Counted from the stretch's first letter, positions 1 through 12,410 are shown. The stretch: DNA of 64,000 bases from Rhytidiadelphus loreus (GCA_947034895.1 OX344763.1:70327093-70391092); one strand, 5' to 3'. Notes: generated by a model from the letters alone, not told the origin. Made by a program: numbers and translations.

Positions 1-20
1 TTGATCAGGTAGTAACGGCA

Positions 21-827
21 GGTCGAAAAAAGAATGTGCCGCGGAGTGTGTCCTCGTTAGTGGTCCAACCGCGACAGAAGTGGTTGAATATCGTGTTCGA
101 TTTGAACAGAGTGCTGTGTGAGAGCCAGGGTCAAGGGCCCCATAAGAAGAAAAAACATTACACAGTCCGAGATAATGTATTTTCCCATCGAACCCCAACC
201 CTCATTGGGACGAAGGCCGTCTTCGTTCGTCCCAATGTGCGCGAGTTCTTAGACGAGGTTTCAAAGATTTCGAACCACGTCGTAGTTTGGAGCTCCATGT
301 TCAAGAAGACGGTGGAGCCCGTTGCCAGTTTCCTCTTCCAGAACTGCAAGGCTCCCTACCACATCCTAGGTCAGGACAACTGCAGGAGGGTAGAAACCTC
401 GGAAGGGAAATTTCTTCATCAGGCTGGGAGTCCGTGGAAGACACTGCTCTTCAAAGTGCTTGATGAGGAATTGTTCCTGGACCCTCAGGATCCCAACTCA
501 TTCAACAAGGACAATACCATTCTGATTGATGATTCTCCGCAAAAGGGCATCCTCAATGAGAACGGGAATTGCACATACCTTGAGAGTTGGAACCCGTATA
601 TGCGTGGAGACAATGTGCTCGTCGGCACTCTCATTCCGTGGTTGAAGAAACTACACGAGTGTCCACTCGGACGCCTGCGTGAGTTCGTAGATCGGAACCG
701 TATAGGTGTGGCGCCCTTGGTCGCAGCAGACGATCAAGCCAATTATATATTAGATGGGATGAGGATGTCCGTCAAGGCATTCGAGTCGCGATTTGTATTG
801 CAGGGGATGAATCTAGTGATTGAATAA
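21..827 (+). CDS. FCP1/NIF-type HAD domain, last exon(s) of a truncated polyprotein gene (element 1)
   Basis: Partial gene cut by the left edge of the window. A splice acceptor (GGCAG then GT) at about 20/21 makes this an exon, not a complete small gene; no ATG fits the start. The protein is an FCP1/SCP-like HAD domain. Motif I is FDLNRVLCE, with Asn where many family members have the second Asp; DLNG is common in plant NIF-type proteins. Motif II is VVWSSM, and motifs III/IV are ILIDDSPQKG. Such proteins are acid phosphatases acting on phospho-Ser/Thr, but the substrate here is unknown. It aligns with the HAD domains at 27.4-28.2 kb and 47.0-47.6 kb, which are C-terminal parts of ParB/methyltransferase-like polyproteins. 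By analogy this is the tail of a third such gene. It ends at TAA and is followed by 37-bp repeats and a Ser/Pro-rich ORF. Confidence 0.75.
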   Translation, partial: GRKKNVPRSVSSLVVQPRQKWLNIVFDLNRVLCESQGQGPHKKKKHYTVRDNVFSHRTPTLIGTKAVFVRPNVREFLDEVSKISNHVVVWSSMFKKTVEPVASFLFQNCKAPYHILGQDNCRRVETSEGKFLHQAGSPWKTLLFKVLDEELFLDPQDPNSFNKDNTILIDDSPQKGILNENGNCTYLESWNPYMRGDNVLVGTLIPWLKKLHECPLGRLREFVDRNRIGVAPLVAADDQANYILDGMRMSVKAFESRFVLQGMNLVIE

Positions 828-1020
828 GAGAGACGAAGGGAGAAATAGACTTCTTAGTGTCTCAGTCAATCATAGAACTCGTTGTACATTATTCTTGTGA
901 ATACGGATTTTTTTGTACATTTCATTTTTGTGAATTAGTAAAATTTTGAAATTTAATCAAGATTTCTGGCCTCTTTGGGTTGTATTGTTTTGTTCAACAT
1001 GTGTTTGTCTTCCATGTTGA

Positions 1021-1168
1021 GTTATCTTTGGGTCGAGGATAATTGTGGAGGATGTGTGTTATCTTTGGGTCGAGGATAATTGTAGAGGATGTGTGTTATC
1101 TTTGGGTCGAGGATAATTGTAGAGGATGTGTGTTATCTTTGGGTCGAGGATAATTGTAAAAGATGTAA
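1021..1168 (+). repeat. 37-bp tandem repeat, 4 copies
   Basis: The unit begins GTTATCTTTGGGTCGAGGAT and recurs at 1021, 1058, 1095 and 1132, exactly 37 bp apart and nearly identical, with a decayed fifth start near 1171. It sits between the HAD exon and the next ORF. In element A the same place holds a copy of that element's private palindrome. Confidence 0.9.
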
Positions 1169-1231
1169 AAGATGTTTGTTTATCTATAGGTTGGAGGATC
1201 CGTTCTACACTCCCTCCAACAGAGGGAACCA

Positions 1232-2113
1232 TTGATGAGGAGCTTATTGTCTGGATCGGATGTGTCACTTTCAATGAGGTCCGGCTCGATTGGAGGGAGC
1301 TTCGTGCCGTCCTCCTATTCTAAGCCTTACTTCCTGGGCTCGGCCACCGATGCGGCTTCGGCGGCCATCGACTTCTCGAAGGGGAATGTGGAAGAAGGCG
1401 TGGTAGATAGCCCACCTAGTCGAGGTCCCGTGAGGACACCGATTTGCTCACCGTCGTCGATGAAGAGGGCCAGCTCCACCCCAAGTCGATTGCGTTCACA
1501 GTCGCCGACTTTGCGAACCCCAAATACACCGCACAGGAAATTGTATGCGGATGACGAAGACCAGGGTATGGATCCTCGTCTCGAGGATGGAACGGTGTTG
1601 CCGGTGACAATCGCACATCAAGCTGTCCAAAGCAAGAAGCTCAATGTGGATCCCTTGGTTGAGGATCAGATGAATGAGGTACCGTTGGGTGCATGCAGAG
1701 CACAGCAGGTTCCACGCCTCGTAGAGATTCCTATCTCGTTCCCCTCAAAATCCGTGGGCGGAGTATCTTTGCCTTCGGCTGTACCTATTTCCCGCCGAAT
1801 GACTATTCGAGACCTACGGCGGTCAAATTACACACGATCGACAACAACTGCCGATCCGTACATAAGCACTATTAATAGATCGATACCACGGCCGCCTCCT
1901 CGAGGTTCTAGGTCTCTTTCCAATACCGAGATTCCGCGATGTGAACGAAAGCGAAAGAGAGAGGCCAAGGATTTAATGCTGATGGGGATGTTCAATACTT
2001 TCAGTAAAGATAGTGGATCACCCAAGCCTTCTCGACGCGAGGATATCTTCAGAGGATTGGCCAAGTTGAAAGCCTTGGAGGCAGCCAAGGAGGCAACAAA
2101 TAGCAGTTCTTAA
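1232..2113 (+). CDS. Ser/Pro-rich protein following the HAD domain in element 1
   Basis: An open frame of 293 codons ending in TAA; function unknown. It is rich in Ser, Pro and Arg (low complexity), with a basic, charged C-terminal third (ERKRKREAKD, then a short Leu/Ala/Lys-rich helix). A block reading EGVVDSPPSRG followed by a CSP core aligns with DGGVDSPPNNG plus CSPSP in the ORF at 28.4-29.1 kb, which also lies just downstream of a HAD domain. Matching order in two elements argues that it is a real element gene or a further exon of the polyprotein gene. The ATG is the first usable one, but an upstream splice acceptor is possible, so the start is uncertain. Confidence 0.55.
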   Translation: MMRSLLSGSDVSLSMRSGSIGGSFVPSSYSKPYFLGSATDAASAAIDFSKGNVEEGVVDSPPSRGPVRTPICSPSSMKRASSTPSRLRSQSPTLRTPNTPHRKLYADDEDQGMDPRLEDGTVLPVTIAHQAVQSKKLNVDPLVEDQMNEVPLGACRAQQVPRLVEIPISFPSKSVGGVSLPSAVPISRRMTIRDLRRSNYTRSTTTADPYISTINRSIPRPPPRGSRSLSNTEIPRCERKRKREAKDLMLMGMFNTFSKDSGSPKPSRREDIFRGLAKLKALEAAKEATNSSS

Positions 2114-4759
2114 TCCAAAAACGATGGTTTGCCGAGTGATCCTAGTTCAGAGTGGTCTAATTTTTGTTGAAGGATCATTACTATTAATAGAATATTCATT
2201 CATATACAAAATCCAATTTTTAATAAGGGTGAGTGCTCTCTATACACATAGCCTCTACATTTTTACACAAGACATTCAATCATTAGAATTAGCAAGATTA
2301 CATATACCGGGATTTCATTTCCTAGGAAGTGAAGTATATAGAGAAGTGAGAGAAGTTGATTCAAGTAAATTCATGTTATCAGTGTAAAAGGACCCGCTTT
2401 TATAAATATTACATCTTATTACACAACTCATGTGGAATTGGATTTTGCACATTCACAATTCTTAATTGTTTTGGTGTGGAATTGCTCTTAGCCTTCTAAC
2501 GATTTGCCTATTTTTATCTTCGCCTTCAACAATTTATCTTTGAAAGGAGGGGCCTTAAGTTATCAAAATGACCATATTGTCTCAATTTAATGAATATGGC
2601 CTTAATGGCTATAAATGAATTTAATGAAGATGAATGAGGATGAATTTTTTGTAGTTGACTTTGTTGAATGAAATATATATATTGATCATTGCATTAGGTG
2701 ATAGATGACTATTGAATGGGACTAAAAACTCAATTGTTTAAGATAAGGATTCATGTCCTAGTACCTTAACTCAAAGGTAGATAGACTTTCGGAAACCAAG
2801 GACTTATATTCACATAGCAATTTAAATTCACTTCAAGGAAGGTATCATTTTCGTTTAAAATTTAAAATTTCTTTCAAGCATTACTAAGGTTTAAGTTTGG
2901 CTAAATTTATTCCTATGCTAACACCAACATTTATGAGTTCTAATTACATATTGCCATCTAAGAGAAGCGGCATGTTGCTAATTGAAAGAAGTAGATTCAA
3001 TCCACAAATATTCCAATTACTAGCTATAAGCTAAAATCTTGAATTTTTCACATTGTATATGGAACCTCAATTGTATGCGTTGATCCCTAAAGTCCTAAAG
3101 TCCCAAAGTCCCTATAGGAGACTCTTGGAATTTAGGATAGGAAAAATTCCATCTATGAGTGAAAATTAAGTATTTTTTCTTGGAATTTTTTTTCTAGACT
3201 TTCAACTCAATTTTTCAACATAAAAAAATTAGAAATTCAAAATCTATAGTCCAAAAATTTTTAATTAAGAAGATCCAAAGACAAAAACTCTAGTTGAGCC
3301 GAGTAACAAAAAATTTGTTTTCTTCATTGTAAATGCAAATATCTTCCAATCTACATAATCAAAGTTTTTGAAATTTCTTCCACACATTTATGTAATAGTT
3401 TAGTGCAATATCCTATAGTTAGATATGAAAAAAATGAATTTAAAAACTTTTTTCTCTTCAAAATAGAAATGGTAGTTCTTAGTGTTTTTTGATGAAAATA
3501 AGGCCTTGGGACTTTAAAGGTTAAATCACTACTAAGAGTGAATAAAATTTACCTCACATACAAATCTGACAATTAAGTATTATTTTCAAAAGAATATAAG
3601 AAGCTAAATGATAGAATAATCTCTAAGAAGTAAAGATTCAAGGATCCTTGACTCCTTAAGGGAATTGTGTATTTATGCGACAAGTTACATGATACAACCC
3701 AAAATTTCTTCTTGCTCTTTTTGTACATGCCTTCAAATTTCTTTTCATACTTCTTCTTACATTTTTCTCATTTTTGGATTGAGCTTCTACTAGAACTTCT
3801 TTGTCTTCTTCTTTATTGTCATAAAAATCATAGACATTGGTTAATTACTAGTAGAAACATGGTCTGCATAGACTAAGCTTTAAGACCTACACTGAAACTA
3901 ACTTGTCATTAGTTAGAGATGAATGAATACTCACAAGGTCAAAACATTCCTAGATAAGAATAAGAGTAGTAAGTTGAAATACTAAGATGAAGCTTAAATA
4001 CTAAATAAAGTGAGAAAAAAAATTGAGTGGACATTTGAAAGATGCCATAGTGATATAGGCAACAATGCATCACCTTCTTTAAGGTGTTTTGCCAAAAGAA
4101 TGGCATTGTCTAATAGTAATTTGAATTGTTATTGAGAAAAGAGCAATATGCATGATCTTAGAAGGTATATTTACAATTTAAGGAGCCACTCTAAGTGAAG
4201 AATTTACTAAAAAATTTTGAAGGCAAACTTTGATAATATTTCATTTTCAAGTCATTTATCAATTTCATTAGTTTTTTTTCTATCGGTTAATTTTTTTTTA
4301 AATCAACCTCTACAAATGTTCTCTACTTTTGACATTTAAAAGAAACAATTTTACATGTTTAGGGACATAAAAAATGCACTTTTGAATTTCAAATATACTT
4401 TTTTGTAGAAAAAAATATTTTTTGATATGAAATTAATATAGGGTGTGCATCTTACATCAATGAAGAACTTAGTGATATTCATTTTGAAAGATTGTGAAAA
4501 TGAAATTGTACATATAAAATATAAAATGTATCTTTAGATGTCCTTTATTAGAAGAAAAAGTCAAATTTAGAAATTGCACTATACAAATAAAATATTCACT
4601 TTACATATATTGGAGGACTAAAGTGTAATAAAATCTTATATTTGATACATTTTATAACAATACGTCTTAATCTTTAAAAAAGTATTTTGATTCTATTGCA
4701 CTTTAGTTTAAAAAAAAGTACAAACAATGATTAAATCAATACAAAATTGTGCTTTGTAA
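2114..4759. other. AT-rich intergenic DNA with diverged dispersed repeats
   Basis: No gene seen. Around 3340-3500 it shares diverged blocks with 8.4-10.1 kb on the far side of the tandem array: one in direct orientation (about 3349 with 8871) and one inverted (about 3466 with 9840). This suggests old repeat copies flank the array. Confidence 0.5.
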
Positions 4760-6752
4760 GTGGTACCAATAGCACCAATAAAGGGTTCCTAGGACTTGAG
4801 AGCCTCTCCCTTGCCACCTCAAGCCCTTCGCTAAGAATTAAAAGTTCTTCAAATGACACCCCAATTTTTTTGAGGGAAGGTCTCTTGGCACCAAGGATAG
4901 GTTCCTAGACTCCAAAGACCCTTCTATGGCACTAAGAGCCCTTCACAAAGAATCCCCCATCTTTGTACAGACAACCAAAAAAATTTAAAGAGAGATTCAT
5001 TAAGTACTAAAGGAGGTTCCTAGGATCCTAAAGACCCTCCCATGGCACCAATAGACCTTAAAAAATGAGTCTCTTAAACGACACCTCAAAAAATTAAGAG
5101 AGTCTCTTAAAGGGAATATTGAAAAATGGCTCTTCATATTCCAAGAGCCTTCTATGGCAACAAAAATCTATCTAATGACATACCTCCAAAAGAATGGAGA
5201 GTCACTTCTCCTAAAAAAGCTCCTTAGATCCAAGGTCTAGAATCTTCTATAGCACCAAAGGTCTATCGATTGACATACCAAAAAAATTAAGAGAAAGTTC
5301 TTTAGCACCAAAGAAGGGCTCCTCGGATCCATCCTTAGATTTGGAGGAGTCTATCTTTGGCAAGTCCTTTGGCAAGTCCTTTGGCAAGTCCTTTGGCAAC
5401 AAGGAAGGGCTCCTCGAATATGAAGATCTTTTCTTAGAAGAGCCCTTTTGCAAAAAACAAAGGCTCTATAGATATGAGGAGCCTTTCTTGGTATCTTTTA
5501 GAGCCTTCTTTAGGCTAAGAGGTACCTTCTATGGGATCCAATGAGTCATATTTGGGTTCCAAAGAGCCTTTTGTTGGTCTAGAGGGACCTTTACAAAAAT
5601 CCAAAAAACCTTCAAATGCCCCTTCTAAAAGGCGTAGAGTCCATTGGGAGTTTGGGACCACAAAATTACTTTTTGGATCCAGGGAGCCTCTTTTAGCACC
5701 AAAAGTCTATCTAATGATATACTCAATAAATTAAGGGAGAATCAATGTTATTAAGAAATGACTTCTCAAATTTGAAGTCTAGAGCCTTTTTTGGCATCAA
5801 CAATCTATCTAATGACAAATGGAAAAAAAACTTAAAAAATCTTTGGCACCAAAGAAAGGCTCCTCGAATCCATGGAGCCATTAAGAGTCCCTTACAACCT
5901 CTATTGAAATAACTCTTAGGAAACAAGAAAGGGCTCCTTGGAATCCGAGGAGTTGTCATCCTCATCTTCCAAAGAGCCTTCCATGGAAGAGCCAAATGGC
6001 AATAAGGAAAGCCTCCTCCGATCTAAGGAGCCTTTAGGGGTCCTTAAGAGCCTTCATTGGGAGAGCCCATGGGAACCAAAGTAGGACTCCTCAAAATCCA
6101 AGGAGCCTTTGGAAATTGAGAGAAGGCTCCTCGGAACCAAGGAGCCTCTTTGCAAGAACTTTTTGGCACCAAAAATAGGTTCTTCGAAATCAAAAAGCCT
6201 CCTTTACAAAAAGTCTTTGACACCAAAAATAGGCTCCTTGAATTCAAGGAGCCTTTTTTGTCCTTGAAAGCCTTCATTGAAAGAGCCTTTGAGAACCAAG
6301 GAGCCTTCCTTGGGTTCCGAGGAGCCTCCCTTGCAAGAACTCTTTGGCACCAAAAATAGACTCTTTGAAACTAAAGAGCCTCCCTTACAAGAAGTCATTG
6401 ACACCAAAAATAGGCTCTTCAAATTTTAGGAGCCTTTTTTGTTCTTGAAAGCCTTTATTGAAAGAGCCTTTGGAAATCAAGAAAAGGTTCCTCGGAATCA
6501 AAGAGCCTCCCTTGCAAGAACCCTTTGGCACCAAAAATAGGCTCCTCGAAATCGAGGAGCTTTTTTTGTCCTTGAAAGCCTTCATTGAGAGAGTCTTTGG
6601 GAATCGAAAGAAGGCTCCTCGAAACCGAGGAGCCTCCCTTGGTTTCCGAGGAGCCTCCCTCGGTTTCCGAGGAGACTCCCTTGCAAGAATCCTTTGTTCC
6701 AAAAATAGGCTCCTCGGAATCGAGGAGGCTTCCTTGGGTTTCGAGGAGCCTT

Positions 6753-7436
6753 CACTACTAGAACATGGTGTCCAAGTCAAGAAAAAATTAACAATTTTTT
6801 GTCGATTGGCATACTATATTGACCATTTTATCAATTTTTTGTTGATTAGGTACAAGTTAACAAAATAATCACTAAATTTTTGTTGATTGAGTTCCACGTT
6901 CAAATCAACAAAAAAGTTAATTCTATCTTGCTCATTTTGACAAGCTCTTTATACAAATGGGGTGGTAGAAGGTAGAACAAACCATGTGGGATATGTGAAC
7001 TACTCATAGTCTTAATTCACATATCCCATATAGTTTGTTCTACCTTCTACCACCCCATTTGTATAAAGAGCTTGCCTTCTCCTCTCTTCTATCACCAAAG
7101 TCACCTCTCTTCAATCATCAAGTTAAGTTAAGCTTGTCTTTTTTTTTCTAATTGAAGTTTAAAAGTTAATTTAATTCTCTTGTCAACATGGCAGTTTTTG
7201 CCTATGTAGCATTCTCTACAGGGCTGATTTTTGGTTTGCCATGTAATGGCTCTTTTTTGAGCAAATTTATAAACGAATTATTATTTTATTTTTTTCAATT
7301 GACCACCATAACAAAATAGACAACAATTTTTTATTAAGTATTGTCCAAAAACGTGACCAAGGATACAAACGACATAACACTTTTTTTGTTGATTTTTTGT
7401 TATGGTGGTCACTATATTTATTGATTATTTTGTTAT
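6753..7436. mobile_element. CACTA-type non-autonomous insert with an internal hairpin
   Basis: The array is interrupted right after GAGGAGCCTT by CACTACTAGAA, the classic CACTA-superfamily terminal sequence, and resumes with GAGGAGCC near 7437. No transposase is inside. The right end lacks an obvious matching TAGTG terminus, so that end may be decayed or mis-placed. It contains the near-perfect inverted repeat listed next and short repeated phrases around TTGTTATGGTGGTCAC. Confidence 0.5.
6942..7073. repeat. 58-bp inverted repeat (hairpin)
   Basis: Left arm 6942-6999 (starts AAGCTCTTTATACAAATGG) and right arm 7016-7073 are reverse complements with 2 mismatches, separated by 16 bases. The transcript would form a long perfect-like hairpin, a possible small-RNA source. 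Confidence 0.9.
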
Positions 7437-8345
7437 GAGGAGCCTTCCTTAGTTTCCAAAGAGTCTCCCTTGCAAGAACCCTTTGGCACCAAAAATTGGC
7501 TCCTTGGAATCGAGGAGCCTTCTTTGGATTCTAGAGAGCCTCCCTTGATTTTCAAGGAGCCTCCCTTGCAAGAACCCTTTGGCACTAAAAATAGGCTCCT
7601 CAAATTCAAGGAGACTTTTTTGTCCTTAAAAGCCTTCATTGAGAGAGCCTTTTGGAACCGAAAGAAGGCTCCTTGGAATTAAATAGCCTCCTTTTGAAGA
7701 ATTTTTTGGCACTAAGAAAAAGCTCCTCGAATTCAAGAAGCCTTATAGGGCCTTTAGAGATTTTATTGGAGAGCCCTTGGGAACGGAAGGAAGGCTCTTC
7801 AAAATTTAAAGAGCCTTCCTTCGGTTTTAAAGAGCCTTCCTTAAAGGAGCCCTTGGCACCAAAGAAAGTCTCTTCAAATTCAAGGAGCCTAAAGTTTGGA
7901 GTTCCTTATTGGGAGAGCCTTTTGGCACCAAAAATGGGTTTTTGGAAATCCAAAGAGAGTTCCTTGGATTCTAAATAGCATTCTTTAGAAAAACCCTTTA
8001 ACACCAAGGAAAGGTTCTTTGAATTCGAGGAGCCTTTAGGGGTGCCTTAGAATCTTCATTGGAGGAGCCTTGGGAACCAAAGGAGGGATCTACAGAATCT
8101 AAAGAGCCTTCCTTGAGATCTAAGGGGCCTTCCCTGGAAGAGCCCTTTGGCACCCAAAAAAGGCTTTTGGATTTGAGGAGTCTATTGGGGTTCTTTAGAG
8201 CCTTAATTGGGTGAGCCCTTAGAACCCAAAGGAAGGCTCCTTGGAATCCAAATAGCCTTCTTTGGAAGAAACTTTGGGTTTCAAATAGCCTTTTTTGGGA
8301 GAGTCTCTTGCCAACAAGAAAGGTTTCTATGGATACAAGGATCTA

Positions 8346-10822
8346 GTAGCCCTATTCCGACCCTATTCTTCCCCTAATGATATCCATCTAACAATTCATA
8401 GTCAAGACACATGTGTTAGAGTTGGTTAAATAATGGTTAATTGGAGTAGGCCTTACTAGACTAATTAGTTCAAGGTGGAAGTAGTATTTGGCACCTCAAG
8501 GATGACTCAAATCATTTGTAAAATTGTAAACATCAAAAAAATACATACAAAAAGACAAATGTGTGGACAATGGTAATATAATTTTTTTTCTAATGAGGTG
8601 CCTAGATCAAAAGTTATGCTACCTTGAGCTTTTATTGTAGCCTAGGCAATTTGGGCATTTGGGGGGCATCTTTTCCTAAAACCCTCATCAACTTTTGAAA
8701 TTTGGCATGTATGTAACCAATAAAGTATGGCATACAACTGTAAAAAAATCCTAAAATTTTAGTCCTAAAATCACATTGTAAGAGGAGTCAAACTTTATTA
8801 GCTATATTAGGGCAGTTTCAAGAAAAAACATTTTTTTTAACTTCAAGCTCTCTTACCTTGCAATCTATCATGTCAAAGTTCTTGAAATTTTTCCCACATA
8901 TTCCAAATTTTTGTCTCTAACTTTTCACTAATTGGATTTCAAATTTAAAAAATTCTAATTGCGCAAGAAATCATTAGAAAATGACTAGTTTAAATATTGC
9001 CAATTCACTTAACTTCCTTGCAATGATGGGTGATTTAGAGTAAGTTGGCCTCTATATTTTCTTTTGAAATTTTTCATAAGTGAATCTAACATCATATATT
9101 TATAAATGGTGAAAATAATCATTTTTGAATAGAAAAAAGATTGTACTCCAAGAAGGCTCAAAGTCTACAAAGCTTGTTTTGCAGGAATTAATCTCAAAAA
9201 AACTTTGATCTCACTTCAAATGTTATAATCTTTTAATACATGCAATCAAATGGCCTAAAATCTTTTTCACACATTGCCTTACCTATATAGTACACTTTTG
9301 AATGGTTGGAATTGAAAAAAATGTTTAGGTTTTTGACTTTGGACAATGCATCAAAAATTAGTAGTTTTGAACTTTTTCACTTCTAAAACAACTTCCAACC
9401 TTTAGGGATTGAATAAAATCCATTCTCCACTACATTTTCTTTTATCAATCAAATATTTGCAACCTCTATAATAAAAATTGGAAAAAAAATTAGGGCCTAA
9501 TTCAATGGAAGTTTTAGGGAAGATACTATAGATTATATCTCCACAATTACTTGAAAAGTGTCCCGATGTTCCTAAGGACCCTAAAGTGTCTTAGAGGCCT
9601 TGAATACTTTTGCCAAAAAAATTCATAATAATTTAAAATTCCATAGTATTCAATCCAAGAACAAGTTTTTTTTCTTCTATCCATTGATTCACAAAGTGCT
9701 TGGAATTTTTTTTATAATTTTTGTGAGGGCTTTTGATAAGAATTTTCATTGACATTATTTTCTGTAGTTGGTCTTTTATTATTTAAATTAAAATGAAGAA
9801 TACATAATTATTTTTAACTTCCAAAGTCCCAAGCCCAATTTCTATCAAAAACCACTCAAAACTATCATTTCTATTGCATTCATCCAAGAAATTAAAAAAA
9901 GTATGTATTTTAGAATCCAATTGAAATAAAAATCATATTCACAGAAAGCTAATAAATTTTTCTACCTTATAAGAAAGTTTCAAAAAAATTCACCAAAAAT
10001 TGAACTCATAAAAAACCTACTTGAAATCTCTTTTTTTTTTCATAGGGACAATAGGACTTCAAGGGTTAAAGAACAATACAATGAATGTACACTTGGTAGA
10101 AAGGTTTGTGCATTCCATGTACATGGGAGCATAAAAAAATGGATGGAGAGAACCATAGGATTCTAGGGCATGTATTGCAATGTGTAAATAGGGCCCTTCC
10201 TAGATGGATGATGAATGGATGATATGTATGAAATTAATTCACACATCATCCCCATGGTGGTACATTTTTTGTTGTAGGAGAAGCTAGACTATTACTCTTG
10301 GACTTACTTGCAACATTTGAATGCTAAATTAACTACCTTAATTAAAGGTATTTTAACAACAAATTGATTTTCTTAAAATCTATTTTTAATAATTTATATT
10401 TTAGTAATTTGAGCATAATTTATATTTTTAATAATTTATATTTTTGAGCATTTCATACAACAAAGTGGACCACTGAAAGTAGGTAGCCATCCAACAATGT
10501 CATACATGCCATACGTTATTGAACAACAATACTAGAAGGTTTTCATACACTTCCATTTTGACATGGCTTACAAACATGAACACTACTTCTATTATCATAC
10601 GTTGGAAGATTGGAAACAAATTTATTTTTGTGCTTGTAATTGTTGTGTTCATGTTGTTTTCAATGGCCTCCAAAATTCCCACTATATTTCATGTTCTAAA
10701 CTTACTGTACAATACAGAAGCTTGTTCAATGCACTACAACGCTTGACTCCATGTTCATGTACAGGATCGTCGTCACCCCCCTTCCTACCACCGTCTGCAA
10801 TATATGCTTCTCATTGTTGACC
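8346..10822. other. AT-rich intergenic DNA, no gene seen
   Basis: Long A/T runs and short spurious frames only. It shares diverged segments with 2.7-4.7 kb. From about 10.1 kb the sequence may belong to the decayed 3' side of the CACTA element whose transposase remnant follows. Confidence 0.5.
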
Positions 10823-12180
10823 TCAACGCTCAGTTTGTACACCAATCATCCTAGTTGGGGTTGTTTTGACTTTGACCTTTCTATCAAAATGTAGGTTTCT
10901 ATGATATGGATGCCTTCTACTAGTCCACCTACAGCTTCCAATGTAGACCAACTTCCTCCCTTTCGTTGTCTTTTGCATATCTACTTTGTTACCAGATGTA
11001 GCTGATCTAGCATCTGTATGAGGCCCGCACACTGTACATGCTTTGTAGCCATGTGTGCACAATCCAAAGATGAGACCATATGAAGGGTAATCAGATATAG
11101 TCCACATTAGGATACCTCTTAATGTGAAACGCCTCGATCCAGGTGGTTTTGAAAAGTCTTGTGCAGGTATTCCTCTTCATAGCTGTAGAAATTCATCAAT
11201 CAATGGTTCAATGAAAACATCTATGTTTTCATTAGTGGGTGAAGATTTCCCGAAAACAAGGATGCTCAATTGCATGAAAAAAAATTTGGTCACCAAGTAC
11301 AGTGGCAAATTGTAGATGAGTACCAACACTAGCCATGTTGAGTGACTGGTTGTGTTGTGCGTGAACGGATTCACCCCATCCAAAGACATCCCAAAACACA
11401 AATTCCTTGCCTCTTCCCCAAATGAAGGATCTATGTTGTTGTCCACATGCTTCCATGCAGGACTATCTGCAACAGACTTCATAACAGCCTCATCAATGTT
11501 CGAATGCTCAGAATGAAATTGTAACATCTCCGCAATAGTTGGTGAATAGTACATTCGTTGTAGTCTTGGAATCAAGGAAAAATGTTGTATTACTCTTGCT
11601 AGAATAATGGTAGAGCCCTTTATATATCTGGACTTCCCACATGCCACCTTTGGACACTCCTTCAAATGTTGTTTGTCACCACGATATAGAACACATCCAT
11701 CTGGACATGCGTAGATGACATCATAATGTAAACCCAATTTCTTGATCAACTTCTTTGCTTCATAATGACTTCTAGGTAGGATGTTTGTAGCAGGTAATAA
11801 ATCAGTTGACAGATACTTCAAAAGCTCATCTACATAAGCGTTGCTTACACCGTGGATGACAGCCATGTTTATCAACAAAATTGTTGCTGATATCACACTG
11901 ACATTACTCCCTCTGTACACAGAGCGGGTTGCCTGCTCATATAGGTCATCCATTCCCCCCTCTAAGTCTGTTGTAACATTATCATGGATTTTGTATTCTT
12001 CAACATGAGAGGTACACTCCCTAATATCATCCCCTTCATCTAGAGCATCAAACAGTTGTTGTTGAATGTCGTGATGAGGGTCCATATGCTAAGCATACTC
12101 CGTTCGCATTCGTTCATCATCAAAGACATTGGTGTTAGACAACATCTCCCCTTCTGCATTTATCCATATCCCTTTCGTTG
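10823..12180 (-). pseudogene. CACTA (En/Spm) TNP2-like transposase, decayed and truncated
   Basis: Reading the minus strand, the frame carries hallmark TNP2 (Transposase_21) blocks in order: LGLHYDVIYACPDGCVLYRG, an HFSLIPRLQRMYYSPTIAEM block, VADSPAWKHVD, GMSLDGVNPF, and ENIDVFIEPLIDE. After a stop in the same frame it continues with WTISDYPSYGLI and THGYKACTVCGPHTD. Two in-frame stops break it: TGA at 11177-11179, where relatives have Trp, and TAG at 12089-12091 just before an internal Met. The family cuts and pastes CACTA elements in the nucleus. The C-terminal catalytic remainder beyond 10823 is missing, so it is not functional. Identification is from recognised motifs, not a search. Confidence 0.85.
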
Positions 12181-12231
12181 GATAACCCTGTAGAGGGTTG
12201 CCTCCCAACATTGACTTTATCACATGACCTT

Positions 12232-12410
12232 ATCGCATGACCTTATCCTGCACAACAGTAATGAGAAAGTGACCTTATCGCATGACCTTATCGGAGATGG
12301 CTAACTTGGGGAGGCGATGTGCCGTGTACACGTTTCATGTGTACATGTCAATACTTCTTCTCTAAGCATTCACTTTCTCATTACTGTTGTGCAGGATAAG
12401 GTCATGCGAT
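12232..12410. repeat. 41-bp perfect inverted repeat
   Basis: Left arm 12232-12272 (ATCGCATGACCTTATCCTGC...) and right arm 12370-12410 are exact reverse complements with a 97-base loop. It lies just upstream of the TNP2 remnant. A shorter direct copy of CGCATGACCTTATC repeats around 12216-12292. It could be part of the CACTA subterminal region or a small hairpin element. Confidence 0.9.

Larger units (their letters stand above)
4760..8345. repeat. Degenerate tandem array of GGCTCC...GGAGCC palindromic units
   Basis: About 3.5 kb of repeated DNA whose core is a palindrome of the type GGCTCCTCGAATTCGAGGAGCC (written here as a consensus; copies vary). Between cores are recurring phrases such as CCCTTTGGCACCAAAAATAG and CCTTGAAAGCCTTCATTGA. 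Spacing of equivalent phrases varies (about 127-180 bp), so this is an irregular array. Copies are best preserved at 6.1-6.75 and 7.43-7.7 kb and decay outward. A CACTA-ended insert interrupts it. Open frames on both strands follow from the lack of stops in the unit and carry low-complexity protein; I do not call genes. Confidence 0.85.

Noticed and set aside
4760..8345. Many open frames of 60-136 codons on both strands, rich in Lys/Ser/Phe
   Set aside because: They follow from stop-poor tandem repeats, overlap on both strands and show no conserved domain; treated as repeat by-products.
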